From: Oxyruncus cristatus
Lineage: Eukaryota > Chordata > Aves > Passeriformes > Cotingidae
Assembly: GCA_013399855.1 (NCBI GenBank)
Contig: VXAY01005982.1
Coordinates: 18,592 to 82,591 of the forward strand
Length of the DNA: 64,000 nt
Direction: 5' to 3'
Positions 34,001-49,000 of the stretch are shown here, in pieces. The translations under genes were made by a program, and so were the position numbers. Each line of letters opens with the position of its first letter. Position 1 is the stretch's first letter. The notes beneath the pieces are model-generated. The model was given only the letters and a program-made list of their open reading frames with translations, was not told where the DNA came from and ran no database searches.

Positions 34001-37000
34001 ATGTTCTGGTTTAACATTGCTATAGTTGCATAAGCTTTTTTTTTTTCCTATTTTTTTCTAAAAATTGATTATAATTACAGCTTATGCCCAGCTTGTGTAG
34101 CAGCTTTTGCTTTGCTTGTCGGACAGCTGCCCCTCGTCAGGAACTGCTAAGAATGTGTTTAGTAATTTGAGATTGTGTAAGATTATTTTATTTAGACAGC
34201 CCAGTGCTCAATTTGTTAACCTTGAAATTGCAGGAAAGGTCAGCATCTAGAAAGCAGAGGTAGACTTAGGCAAGATGGGTAAATATACATTTTTTTGTCA
34301 TACTCCTAATTACAAGGCTTTTTTTCCCCTTCTGCCTCTTATATTCCTGTCATTTCACTGTAAAAGGATCATCTGACTAACAGTGAAATTTGACCTTCAG
34401 CTGTGATACCCTAGGGCAGAACTATACTACCCCTCTATAAACTTTAAAGAGCAATAAAACCTCCCTTCTTTGTTTTTGTATAAAAATGTATTTGATCCTG
34501 AAATCACTTTTACATATTTACATATGAATATGTTTGTTAGAACTAGAATAGTTAATTTTTGACCTGTCGACCAAACCAATATATAATAGAAATGAAGTGG
34601 TATTGTTGGACAGTTGTGTCCTGCACCCAGCACCTGCTGATCCACGTCTCGCTGCCCTCAGTCCTGCTAAAATAACGCAGCTTCGTCCAGGGCTCTCTTG
34701 CCCATTGCTTCCACAAAGGCAATTTATGAATGTACCCAAAGAAGTATGAGCACTGCTCACCTGAGCAATACTTGAGAGCTGGCTTGGTTTGGAAGTTTTT
34801 GTTGTGCATTGTGTGGTTGAACTGTAACGATAAAGCTGATTAACTGCTGTCTGCAAGCACATGGGTACAGCATCTTACCCCACTGGAGGAGGAAAAAAAT
34901 TGTCTCCATTGTTTATGCCTTACAACTACAGAAACATTGCCATTGGATCTCCTTGCAGTCATTCCCTTTAATCTAACACATGATGTTGCATCAATTAGCA
35001 AAAATCCCTTGTGATCTCATCCTCTTGTTTTCAAATTTCAGTTGTGACTTATCAACTGAACTTGTCAAAGTAGTATCTCTCAAACACTTTTTTCAATACC
35101 TTATCAGTTTAGCCACCTGACTGGCAGCTCACTGCAACAGTTTAGTTTTCTGGAAAATCCGTGGCTTCTTTATGAACAGTTATTCATACGCTTACAAACC
35201 ATAGGTGTTGAGAAGCATCACACTTCCTCAGTGATATCTTTACTGGTGTTTCTGTGTGTCAGAATAACTTGCAGTATTACTTTGCAGGAATTTCACAGCA
35301 GAATGACGATTCTGTAGTATTGTTCTCACTTGGGATTGCAATGTAAAGTCCTCTAACAATAGATTTTTGTTTTCCCAAGAATGATAAACCACATGACTGT
35401 TTTGATTCTTTTCATTTAAATTAAAATTCAGGGAACAGGGTGGGGAGGGAGGGAAGTTTTTCCTATAGCTTCCTGTCTCCCAGCAGCCCCCTTGTCACTT
35501 TGTCTCCAGAGTAGAAAACATGGTAATATTTTTCTAACAACTTTTCAGTAATGCTTTAGTTTCCAGCTCTTTAGTAGTTCTGCAAGTATGCAATTTAAAA
35601 GCCTCTTGACTACAGCCAAAACTTTCCTTTCTAATTGTAGTGAATTGTTTTGCTTACCTTAAACAAAAAGCTTAGACTAGTGAATACAAGCCTCTATAAT
35701 GTACTTTTAAATTTTTTCATGTGATTTGTTAGTGACCACTTTTTGTACTGTTTCTACTGTCGTTCTACAAAAACAGAGGGAAACAGTTAAATGTTTATCA
35801 CCACTAGTTCCACATTTATATGCATGTATGCATAAGAAGATGGATATCCTAACTGCTTGTAGTAGATTGTACATAATAAACAATATCCCTTTATTCATGT
35901 GCTTATAATCTAAATTTAACTTCTGTTAAGATTTTTTTATCTTATATTTAAAATTTTTCTTTGATTTGTGGAAAAAAAAAGCTGAAATAATTTCATTTGG
36001 TTTCTTTTTGTATAGCTCAAGATTGTTCTGCCTCATTTGCTGAATGAAGTGTCCAGTTTAAAAAAAATAAAGAAATGGAAAACACCCACAACTTCTAGCA
36101 CTGGAGAGAGATAGCACTTTTCTGCACCTCTAAAAGTTAAAATGAAGTTCAGTTATTTCTGTAATGCCTATCTTTGACGTTTTACAGATACTCAGATGGC
36201 TGTAAAGGAATTGAACTTTAATGTCTGTAAGATGGTGGTTTTTTTCATAAAATGAACTTCTTTTTTTTCTCCTCTCTCCCTGATGGTTATGGAATCAGAT
36301 CTTGTTTTTCAAAGGATACTGTTTGGCTGATGTGTTTCTTTAAATTCCCCTTTGCTGTACATACCACATTAGCGTATGTAAAAAAACACCACAAAACATC
36401 CTTAGTTAATAATTCTGCTGAAATCAACAGCTTTCCTCTGTGTATCATAGGTGTAAGCAACAACTGTCTCTAGCGGCTGAGCAAGAATGGATTCTAGAAC
36501 AGAGTAAAATGCAAACAGAACTAAACTGGCAGCAGCTCTGTGAGAATGCTGAACATAATTGGTATCAGAAATCAGAGGATCTAGCACAAAGCCTGTCTTC
36601 ATCTAGAGAGGAGGTGAGAGTTTCAAATTAACACTGTTCAAGAATCATCTGTTGCAGAGAGACCTATGGAGTTTTTCCACCATGGTGTTTCTTGGAGAAA
36701 TATGACTTTGGTCTTCTTTCAAAAATATGTAAAATAGTAATTCTGCATTGAGCATAGCAGTTCACTACACATATTTGATCAGAGACCAGATTAATTTTCA
36801 TGAACAATCTCTAATAGTGGCCTTTTCTTCCTTTTCATGAAATCAAGTCATCTTGAGAGATGTCACTGCTTTTCTCTTGCCATTGTAGCAAAAGAAGAAA
36901 GATTTCTCTTGGAGCAGCCACAGGCCAAAAAGAATTTCAGATCACAGTATCACTTGAATTCTATCAAGGGAACAATATTAGACCTGAGAAATTTTTGTAG

Positions 37001-40000
37001 AGGGGAAGGAAATCTATTTTGTGTAGTGTACAAGCTTCTGTTTCTGAAAAATTAAATACATATTTATTGGTTAGAGACTATTACACAATGGGCTATCAGC
37101 TCTCAATGCCAGATTGCCTAGTAAACTCATGGGTACAGAGAAAACACTTGTTTATAAAGTTTAGAATGCAGGCATTTACTCTGATTTTTTTTATCATTGT
37201 CTTTCAAAAATGATTCATAGGCATAAATAGCTGCAGCATAGGCACACATGTGAGAGATGAATCAGCATTGTCCATTTCACATAAAATGAGACACTAAAGC
37301 TGAATTATTTGTCTGTGAAGGTGGTTTTTGACAGAGCCAAAAGGGATGTGCTTAAGTCCCTGTGCTGTGATTTAAAATACCTTTGATTTTTTTCTTTTTT
37401 TATTTCCTTTTTCCTTTTCTTCTCCCTTTCCCTTCCTTTCTTTTCCTTCTTCTTTTCTCCTCCCTTTGTCCTTGAGCTACTGGCATCCTCTGCTTTTCAT
37501 CTTTTCCTTCCCTCCTGGGTTGAAGCTGATCTACAGAAAACAGACTGCAGATTGCGTGAAGTGAAGACTTATCTTCCTGCTTTGAGTGTTTAAAAAGAAC
37601 AGACAATACAGGCATCATTTAATCACAGTATTTTACCTAAAGGGGAGAAACAGGTTAGACAACACTTAGCGTAGACATTCTGAGATGACAACTTTATGGG
37701 CCTCGTTTCCACTGGATTTACTGTAAGCAGTTCATCTGTTTCATATATTTCATTCAAAATATAGACATATCTAGCCTGGAATACACATAGATTAGATGTC
37801 ATAGGCTCAATTACGGCTCTCATTTATTACTCACTGGCAAAAGGAGCAAGCTGGTTGTAGACAGTTGCTCCAAAACATGACAATGTAGTGTACCATCATG
37901 GCACATCAGAATGGGAAGAATTAATTTCTGGAATGTTCCTGAGGCTCTGTGTCAGTTGCAGTTCAGGGTAGATTTTAAAGTTACAAAGTTAGAATTTTAA
38001 GGCAATGCTTCAAAATAGTAATACGTCAGCTGTATAAAATACCATCTTACATTTTAGTATCGCTGTTTTTCCTTTCATTGCTACCTATTAAAATACATAT
38101 ATTTTAAAAATGCGTTCAAAATTGCAAACGTCATGCTGGTTTGAAGACATGCTGAAGGATAATGCATTATAAGTAGAAAATTGTCTTTTGTAAATAAATG
38201 AATGTAAAGAGTGTGCTGCAGTGCACTCTACTGGGCAGCTACAGGTGCTCAACTGTGAGCAGTACAGAGCATGTTACCAGAGCTTGCTAAGAAAAAGCAG
38301 TGTTAAGCAAGCCTAGTACTTCCTGAATAAAGGAAGTGTATTCAGAAAGATACTTTCTGAAGACAATTTTTATCATAGACAAAAGTAGACTGCTAGCAAA
38401 AAGTTGCTATGGAGCTAGTTGTTTTTCCAATTTCATTTCAAACTGTACTGATTTATGAATTGATTGTTGAGATACTGAAAGAAGCAAGGTTGGGCAGGGG
38501 TTTTTTAGCTGTTTGCATTTGCTGTTATCTTCAACTGTTGTTGACACGACTTTGTTTTCTTTGTCACACTTTTCTTTCTGTTGTTAAAATACTGTGGGGT
38601 TTGCACTTTTGGCCTATAGGATAAGCAGTTCCCATCTCAGCAAAAACTTTTTTGGTCTCTTTTTGGTTTTTAATTTATGGGAAGGGCCAGTGTTTAAAAA
38701 ACTAAATAACAAAAAAAAGTCTACTATTCTGAACTAGAACCTTTTCTATACAAAATGAAGTGTAGTAGTCATTCTCAGCCTTCAATTAAGCAACAGAGAC
38801 ATGAAACACAGCAGTCTGGAAAATCTTGCTTATAACTGATTTTTTTAGTATGACTTAGGACTTAGATTTGTCTAACTAGACCATGCTGATAATACCATAG
38901 AAATGCACAGATAAGGAAAGATTGCTTACAGTAATCCTGGTTTATTGTGTGGTGTTCTCTCTATACTCTTTTCCACTTACACAAATCTGGAACAGTTGTA
39001 TTTCTGGTTCAAACTGTGATGGTTCATGTTTATGTTGCAGGTTGAGATGAAGTCCAGGGCCCCAAAATTCAGAACACATCTGGGCAATGTATTGGTACCT
39101 TCTGGTGCCTTTCCCCTCCTCACCTTAACAACCTTGGAGAGATTGTAAAAGCAGAATAGACTATCCTCATCTTTTACATATCCTGTACTGTTAGGGCAGA
39201 AAGAGCCCCAAGAGAAAGAAACTGCAGGGCAGCCATTGCCTTTATGACAGGGAAATTTAATTTGAAGGCCATTAGCGCTCCAGATCACACTCACAGAACA
39301 GACTTATGACTGGGGAAACAAGGGGACTGAAGGAAGGAGGGAATAATGGAGAAGATGGAAGGGGAGTAGTGTTTGAGGCTGTGCAAGGCATAAATGTTGA
39401 GACTGAAGTAATTTGCTTACACACGTTTTACATGCAGTGCCTCATCAATTGCCATGCCCTCTGAAGAGGCAGAATTGCTGCTTTGCAACGATTTAAGGTT
39501 AGGGTTGAATTCAAAGAAACATTTTAAATTAGCAACATTCAATACAAATTCTCCAAACACATTTAATGGTCTTTTTGTTTTCAAAAATATCTGATCTGGG
39601 TGGTCTGTGAATTAGGATTTCTTTAGTGACTGGAGGAGTGGATATTCTGCTGTTGCAGAGCTTTCTAATACTCCTGTACCAAATAGTACTTGCATTTCTT
39701 AGATGTGTGATGACAAATGTTTCTATCAGTGAGAGAGGATTTTACAGGAGTGGAAACTAAATTCTGCATTCTCTGTTTGGATGAAACTTTGGTTATAATA
39801 CACCACCATTAGTCTAACGTAACTTCTTTAAAAATGGTTGCAGACACACTTTGAATGAAAAAACAGCAAAAGTAAATAATGTGAGGACCCTAATATCATG
39901 GTCCTTATATCCCAGTGATCCTACTAGATTTTTTCCCTGAAGATTGTGCTGGAATTTTAACTGACCTGAAGATGTGTTTTCCAATCAATATCCATGTGTT

Positions 40001-43000
40001 TTAGTGTTTGAGTTTTTTTGTCACATCTGGCTTTCCTTTTTTCCATCCCCAAAAGCTGCAAATTTGGAAATTGAGGAGGCATATAAGAGGAAGGAAGCAT
40101 TTTCGTATTTGTCCTTTTTCCTAAACGTATGTAACTGACTATTGTTTGGAGCTAGCAACCTTTGGTAGAACTGACTAAAGAGTTCTTCTGGCTTGTGATC
40201 TAGAGCATCTCACATTTTTGCCCTGATTAGGCGATCACTTTATGCACACAGGGCTAGATTTCCAAACTAAAATCTCTGAGATAATCTTTAAGGCTACATG
40301 CAGCCCATGAAGAAAACTGAGCAATTCCCCTTCAAAAATTTAAGAAATAGCATGATTCTGGGATGCATTACTCTATAAGCAAGCTGTTCATATTTTACTA
40401 ATATAAATAAAGTCTTCTACAGTAAAAGGCAACCTCGGCAATCTGATGTTTGACAGCCTCTTCAGTTCTGTAAGTCTATATTACTTATCCATTCAGACTT
40501 ACACCAAGTATATTAAGGGAAGACAGGTTTCAAGGCCTTTATGAAGGTAGAGCTTCGACCATTATCTGACAAATGTTCCTTTTACAATGCTTGTTGTTAG
40601 CTTATCTAACTAACATGCAAAGGAAAGACATTGCTACTTACTTTAAATGCTTGGAGGTTTTCTAGATACTGTCCATTGTCCAGGTTATCTGGATGTAGTC
40701 CATACACTCCTTCCCCTTTTTCTGTTTAGCAAAGAACATCCAGCCTCTTTATGTTACTGTGAACAGATGATCTCCAATGACACTTTCAAGAATTTGACAG
40801 GTCAGAAAGGGGACTGCTGGTGACCCAGTAAGTTCTTTAAGGAGATGGGTGCATGGAAGAGACAGAGATAGCACAGTTACAGAACAAGTGACAAGGCAGC
40901 CACCTCTGTGGCCATGGTCCTCCCTGAGTGCCTCCTCCTATGATGTTCTTAGCATAGCACCTTTTTCCCTGGCAAATACTCAATAACCAGATCTATTTCT
41001 TTTCCTCCTATGGTTCTTTTTTCCCACATATGTTCATGGGTTGTAAGTTTTAGGATCTGTGTGTAGAAACAAAATGTGTTGCTTATCAATGAAGGGTTCT
41101 TATTGTGCTGTACTTTTATTTTCCAGGTATTTCAGTATGATGATAAAACTTCTCTGTGCAAAGATATTCCTACCTTGGAAATAAAAAAGCTGCAGAAGCA
41201 GAATGCCAGCCTTCGGGCTGCTATTGCACAAATGAGGAAAGAAATGGAGAGTCTTGATGAGCAGATGTTGTTCTCTCTTCCTCTGACAGAAAACAGACAG
41301 CTTGTAGAGCAAGGTAACAACTCTTGCCAAAGACCTTTAAATTCAGTAAGGAAGTGTAGCAGTCACGGTCACAACTTATGAGGGCTATCCAGCCCACTGG
41401 TGTGTAAAACTCGTTGCTGTGGGATTCTCAAGATTCCACAATACATAAGCACACAGTGGTCTGAGATTCTTTATTACAAATTACTACAAAACTATTATTA
41501 GTAAAACAAATGCACATGCACACACACACACGCTATAAGTCACTGTGAAATGACCACTAGAAAAGCAAATGTGTATATATCTTGCAAGAGTAAAGCAAAT
41601 ATATGTATATTACAAGTTATGACAGAATTCCTGCTAATGAAGCAAGTATATAGCATCACAGAATGGTTTGCATTGGAAGGGACCTTTAAAGATCTCCTAG
41701 TCCAAACCTCCCTCCCATGGGTGTTTACAGTACATCTGTTTACAGTATATCTACTAAAGTGCTGTACAAAAGGAGGCTTGGGGAGACCTTACCACTCTAT
41801 ACAACTACCCGACAGGAGGTTGTTGTGGGATAGGGTCTGTCTCTTCTCCCAAGTAATAGGCAACAGGATGAAAGAAATGATCTCAAGTTATGCCAGTGCA
41901 GGTTTAGATTGGATATTAGGAAAAAGTTTCTTTTTGGAGAGGGCTATTCAAGCATTGGTGCCAGCTGCCGAGGAAATGGTTGAGTCACCATCCCTAGGGG
42001 TACTTCAAAGACATGTTGATGTGGCACTTGAGGACACACTTTAGCAATCAACTTAGCAGTGTTCTATTAACGGTTTAAATTGATGATCTTAAAGGTCTTT
42101 TCCAACCTAAATGATGCTATGATTGTGGACATGTATATTCAGGACACAGTGTTCTAAAGCAGCTGTTTCTTTTATACTCCTCTTTTAGGTTCAGTGAGCA
42201 CAAACAAAATTTCAACTGCAACCACTTTGAGCAACATCAAAGTCAGCTCAACTAAGCTGGACTGTATAGTAAACCCAGACACAGAAAAGGTATGAAGAGA
42301 TTTACATTAACTGAAATATGCATATGTGTGTGTGTAATTAAATGCAAAGCACATTATTTTTGTTTGAATGCATACTATAAACTGAAGTAATATATGCTTA
42401 TATAGCCAGTTAGATGAGAGCCAACAAAGAGTTTTTTCAACCAAACTTGTGCTCATTCTTTCTAGGCAATAAATTTTGATGAGTGCCCCCTGGCACAAGT
42501 CACTCCTGATCTTTCAAGCCTGTCTTGATTTTTTTTTTTCCTCACTTTCAAGTGCTTAAGCTACTGTGTATCACCTCCAAGTTTTCCATTGTAAATCCAT
42601 TATTGTAAATCCAAATGCGACTCCCTATGACCAGGAGAAAGTACCAAGCTCTACTGCTGTCTTGGAGCGCTCACCACCAACAAATGAAAAATCCACTGGC
42701 TTTGGGAGTGTTTTTTGCTCTGTTCAGGGGTTTACAAATGTCGTTCCCACTGTGTTATTTAAAGAGCAGCAAAAATATCAGCATTAATGTGTGACAGTGG
42801 CATCTCTTGGAAAAAATAATAATATAACGGGGACAATTATCTAATACTATGTAAGGAGTAAGTCACTGTATGTTCTCCTCTTCCTGTCTCCCAGCAAATT
42901 CGTGGTGCAGTAAACAGTCTGAAATAAAATAGTTTAAAATACAATTCAAAAATAATGGGTTTCTAATTGTCATAAAATCTAACAATATCTGTTTCATGCT

Positions 43001-46000
43001 TTAATCTTATTGTTAAGACTCACCAGTAACCATCTAAGTTCAAGAAAATTGAAATAACAGGTAAATAATAAATAAGCATGAGAGGTCCCAATTACATTAA
43101 AAGCTAAGAGCTTAAAAAACTGAAACAATATCAGTGTTTAAATAAAACTTTGGAGCACTGGGAACCTTGTGTGGAAAAAATGCAAAACCTGCCAGGATGT
43201 TGTTTAATCTTTGCTTAATACAGAAGGGGATTTGTTTGTTCATGCTGTCAAATCATATTTTGAAAATCATTGTGTGCCAGTATAAACAGCTCAGATTTAT
43301 TTTTTCTCTTTGGCCAATTCCAGAACTAGGTGAAAACTGAATCTTATAGTAATTATTCTTTTTTTGTTGCAGAAAATGTTTTACAAACTACTCTCCAAGA
43401 CGCATTCTCATTTTCTGTGTGTTTCTTTAAGTCGGGGAAGAGCCTTCAAAGTAAAGTAGAGAGTGTCTTTGCCTTGGAGACTGTAAAATAGGAAATGAAC
43501 ATTCTCTGTTCCAGAGGTTAATCCTTTGCTTCATGATGCTAAACTATAATAGAATGCTTATGGCTGGATATGGGAACAGGAACATTTTTCAGGCATATGT
43601 GCATCTTCAGCATGAAATGCTGAATTAATTGTGCTTTGTATATATGGACACATACTAAATAGTAGATGTGCAGGCTAAAACTTCAAGTGAATAAAGTGCT
43701 GGATTTGTACTTAATGCTGTTTTCACTGAATTTGAAATATTGTTTCCTGGCTATTTCTGCTGCCTGCTTTATTTTTTTCTTTCTTGGTGCATAACAAGCC
43801 TTCTTAGACATGGACTGGGAGCTGGAAACAGTCCTGAAAATATCTTAAAAATAATGGGCAAAGCTTCATTAGAATTTCTTACTGGATTCTAGAAGTACTT
43901 ATCTTTAACTTTCTTCTATACTGTCTCTTATGTTTTATTAATTGCATGCTAAGGATGTACTTAAGGCCGTGAAGAAATACAGTAAAAAAATATTTCTACC
44001 TCAGGGAGTTCAGAATCTGTTGAGCAATAATGGTAACTAAACATGGGTGTGTAGATGTGAAGAGAACCATAGCAATAGTTTTCTTTTTTCCAGTTAATAT
44101 AACAGAAGTTCTGTGACCATAATCTACAAATTATAGACTCCAGGGCTAAAGAGGAAAGTTTATTGTGGAAACTAATAAAATAGGCATGTAAACTTCTGTG
44201 TGTATGTATATTTTTTTTTTATATATATCAGCTCTGAGGAGAGTTTTTCCTCCCACTCTTTTTTAGTACTCACTTTGTCAGTGTTTTCTCTCTTTTGTAC
44301 TGTAGAACATTGCTCTGGACACAGATCTAAAAGTGAAAAGATATGAGTTCCAATCCTAATTCTACAATTTATAGTCTGTCACTTGACAAAAAATTTTCTG
44401 TGTAATGCTTTTGAATGTTTTTCTGAAAAGTTCAGGAAAAATACAAATTTAAGCAAATAGTATTCCTTCCCCCAACCATGTGATGTGCTTTTGCCTTTTG
44501 GTCTGGTGAAGGTGGCACAGTGTGACAATCAGTGGGGCTGTAATGGGTCATTGCCTTCACCTCTCTTTATGTTGAGCCTTGATTGTTAATTTCACTGGTG
44601 ATCATGGCCAGGCTTCGCGAACGAAGATTTGGGAAGAGCTCTACCCACGTTTGTTGCAAGCGTGTTGTCACTGGTGATATGATGAAGGGAAAATGTAATA
44701 ATTTGGGGCTACTTATATGAATTTCTTTTACATAAATTGCCAAATGTGTGCCAGGGGTGTTCCTTTTTATTTTTCACTTTGCTGTCTTTCTTAGTATTTT
44801 TAGATTCTAGTCTTGCACTAATTTCTCTACCATTCTCCCCCATCGTGTTTGTAGAATGTGTGCTTTCCATGTACGTTCTCAAGAGGCTTCCCTTTTATGA
44901 TAAAACTCTCCAAAGGAATAAGAGAATGGGAATTGCATGGCATGCTAAAGCAATGGTGGTTGTTTTTTTTGTCAGTATGGATAATAGCTTTCAGTGTGTA
45001 TTTCTTGAATCATAGTGTAGAGGGTGATTTACTTGAAAACTGATTGGGGTTGCACAGTTAGTGTAGTACACTTCTAACTAATTTATATATAGAAGAGTAA
45101 ACATAGAGATGAGCAAGAGTTTTGTAAAATGATTTTAATGCATGGGATATATTTAGATACTTGTGGAAATGTGTGAAATTTAAAATGTCTGTAGGGAGAT
45201 GATTTGTTCAGTGAATGGTGAGTATTTAAATGGATATCAAAAAATGCCCTTTGTGGGGTCTGAAAGAGACAAGCATATAGCTCTTGAAAAACAAGGATGT
45301 TATCTTTTGGGTAAGTACTTTTATCATTATGTATATGTGCAGGTGGACTCAGGTTTGCAGAGACAAAACAGACTGTAGAATCTTTGCTTTTCATTTGGCA
45401 GCCTTTCTCTTTAAAACAGTGGTTTAAGTCAGATCTACCCCTTATGTGTGTATGTACACGATGATTAAACAAAGAAGGGTTTGTGGTAGATTGCTATTTG
45501 CTATAAAGTGGGTTTTTTCCACATTTTGTCTTAAAATTAACTGCTCTTTAGTTTATAGTTATACGGTGTTTATCCTATGTGTATTCTTTTACACTCACAA
45601 TTAACAGTATTTGTGGGGATGTCTCAGTCTGTTATAGTGTTTTGCTCCACAGTTTCATTTGCCATATATTGCTAACAAAATCTTAGAAACTGACCCTAGA
45701 AAATGGGCGGTAGACTTAACTTTACACTTTTTCTTCTACTGGATTCTAATGCGTGTTTGTACAAATCTCTCAACCTGCAGACCACACTTTCAAAATATTC
45801 ATTACAAGCACTATCTGTTTTATTCAGGGGCCAGAACCCAAAGTTATTGAAGAAAAGACAGTAGATCTTGGACAACTGTTGCCTGATGTAGGTCCTGGTG
45901 TTGAGCTTCAATTTGGTGTCAGACGTACTCTACAGGGAATGCAAAATAAACTGAAGGAAGCAGCAAGAAAAATCTCCATCCTAAACCAAGAGAAGCGGCA

Positions 46001-49000
46001 GTTGATTGAAATGGGAAACAGACTCAGGGCAGAACTTGGACTGGTGTTAAAGGAAGGTAAATTTATTCTACATAAGAGTGCTAACATATATATAGAATAA
46101 AATCTGGGAATCAGTTCATCCTTTGAGCTGGGGAGAGCTAGGCTTCAGTATGAAAACGAAGTGCTGGACCTGACTGATCCTTGATCTGCATAGTTTGTGT
46201 GAGACTGTGGTACTAATTGTTGCAAGTAAGATTATCCTGTGATAGGTGATGCTAATATAGAACAACGAGACTCTGTATGTAGTAACTTTTGTTGATTAAC
46301 ATTGTAGATGAAGGACTCCCTGATGCCTAGATGTCAGTGTGGGAACTGAAACTTGGACTAAGACTTTGTTTATGAGCAGAAAAGGGGTCATTTATCTCTT
46401 GGAATAAAAACTAATGTTTTAGGAAAGTGGAAGAGAAAGCAGAATAAGTTTACAGTAGAGCAAACTTGAATTAAGAGTATATATGATGTAAGAAGATTTC
46501 ACAGTGGATATTTATGTTCCATGTACAGTTTCTCTGGCAATGAAGTAAAGGAAAAAACCATGAGACCCATTTCTGCATAGCATTAAAACCATCTGCAATG
46601 AGAGGGCCTGTGTTCTGTGGTTCATTCCTATCTGCTGTAAACACTTGCTGGGAATGTAATATTGATGACGAAATAACAACAAAGAATGCCTTCCTTGGTA
46701 TTTTCTCTCCTTTGTAGGACTTAGGCATCCTGTTGGCTCTAAACGCTGCACAGTTTGTATTGCCTCTGATGGTCTGCTTCCAAGAGAACTTGTCAAAAGG
46801 ACACAGTGTCAGCTATCAGCTCTAAAACATCTACAGCACAGACTCACAACACAGGTAATTATATGCTCTCTGAAATTTAGTGATAATGATCCATTAAGCC
46901 AGTTCGAATTTCATGAACGTAATTTTCCTTAAAATTCCGCAATTAAATGACTCTTTCATAGAATCATATAATATCCTGAGCTCGAAGGGACCCATGAGGA
47001 TCTTTGAATCCTGATGCCAGACAGGACAACCTAAAGTTAAATCGTGTATCTAAGGGCATTGTCCCAAATGCTTCTTGGACACAGACAGGCTTGGGGCCAT
47101 GATCACTCTCTAGGGAGGTTGTTCCACTGCTTAACCACCCTCTCAGGGAAGAACTTTTTCCTAACATTTAGTCTGAATTTCCCCTGATGCAGCTTTAAGC
47201 CACTCCCCTGCATCCTATCGCTGAATACCAAAAAGAAGAGATTCCTACACTGCCCCTCTATCATGAGGAAGTTATAGACAGCAAGGAGGTCATTCCTCAG
47301 TCTCATCTTTAAGCTGAACAAGCCAAGTATCCTCAGCTGGTCCTCATAAATCTAGCTCTCTGGTCCTTTCACCATCTTTTTCTTCTCTGGGCACATTCTA
47401 ATATTTCTATATCCTTCTCATATTGTGGAGCCCAAAACTGCACACAGTACTCAAGGTGAGGCCGCACCAGTGCTGAGCATAGAGGGACAGTCACTCTTTT
47501 GGTTGTTCAGCTGTGCTGTGCTTAACACACAGAGGACATAGTTGGCACTTTTGGCCACCAGGACACACTGTTGACTCACGTTGAGCTTGCCAGCATCCAG
47601 ACTCCCCAGATAACTTTCTTCAGGGCTGCACTTCAGCCTCTTATCCCCCAGTGGATACAGGCCTCCAGCATTACACTGTCCTGGGTACAGAATCCATCAT
47701 TTTTGCTCGTATTAATTTTCATGCAGTTGGTGATTGCCAAGTGTTCCAGTCTATCAAGATCTCTCTGTAAGGTCTCTCTACCCTCAAGGAAATAAACAAG
47801 TCCTCCTAATTTAGTATCATCAGCAGACTTAGTGCAGACTCAATTCGTGTGTCCCACGTCATTGATAGAAAGAGTGAAGAAAACTAGCCTTAAAATTGAG
47901 CCCTGGGGAAAACCACTAGTGACTGGCTGCCAGCCAGATGTTTCCCTGTGCTTAAGGGGTTTCCCCAGATGCTTAAAGGGTTTGGGACTTCAAAAGTAAT
48001 ACTTTTAAACATGATCTTCAACCAAGGTATTTTAGAAACACTTGTTGCAGCAATAAATGCAATCCTAAATTACGAATTTTATAAAGCTTAGTTGTAAGTA
48101 AGTGAGGAAAGGCCATCTGACGTTTTTGCAGTATGTCCTATGATAAACACTAAAATTATTAATCAGTGAGCATATTTTCAAACATTCACAATGGTGGGAT
48201 TTTAAAGCACCCATGTCCAAATTATTGTAATTGCATCTTTCCCATATATGAAAGCAGGGTATATAGTTAACCTGTCTCTTTTCTTTTGTAATTGAAATAC
48301 AACTTTTAATGGTTAAATTGCAGCTTTCATCAGAGAGACAAATGGATAAATCCTTGCTCCCCTAGTAGTTAGTGGCAAACCTCCCAGTAACTTGGATAGT
48401 AAGGATTTCACTATGTACTTTACTTAATTGATCAGCAGATTTGTTCCTGTGAGGATTGAGTCAGAGCAGCTGATTGTCGTTGTAGTTTTGAGAGCAGTAA
48501 ACAATGCTCTTTCAGAAAGGGTGAGGATGTTGCTCTGAGGTATAAAACTCCAGTAGAATTATTAACCAAGTTCAGCTGGGGAAATACTTCCTTTGGGAAC
48601 CGCTCCGGGCAAGTTGTTCCAGTGTTTGGTCACCCTCCCAATAAAGAACATTGGTGTTTGGTTGGGGTTTTTTGCCTTACACTTCAGCAGAGTGTCCTGT
48701 ACTTCTTTCTGCCCATTGCCTCTCTCTTCCACTGTATAACACTGGGAAGAGTCTGGCTCAGTCATCTTTATCTCCTTCCACTATCCTCATCAGGTGCTTG
48801 TACATGTTGAAAAGATCACTCCTGACCTATCTCTTCTGGAGGCCAGCAAGGCCAGCTGCCCCAACCTCTCTCTGATGTCAGATGTTCCAATTTGCTGATC
48901 ATCTGTGTGGCTGTTTGCTGTTGGTGGTTGTTGTGGTATGTCCATGTCTTTCATGTCCTGGGGAGCCCAAAAGTGGGCACAGTACTTTAAATGTGGTTGT

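Noticed and set aside
34552..34809. 85-codon minus-strand frame with protein-like composition
   Set aside because: No known family, no splice partners; a possible old repeat, but no support.
36901..36955. Charged peptide [16 protein letters not shown] as a CCDC57 exon
   Set aside because: Wrong phase relative to both neighbours and not similar to the expected segment.
42566..42787. Frame with [13 protein letters not shown] resembling the end of the previous CCDC57 exon (IVNPDTEK)
   Set aside because: Possible exon duplication, but similarity is only a few residues and the acceptor is unclear.
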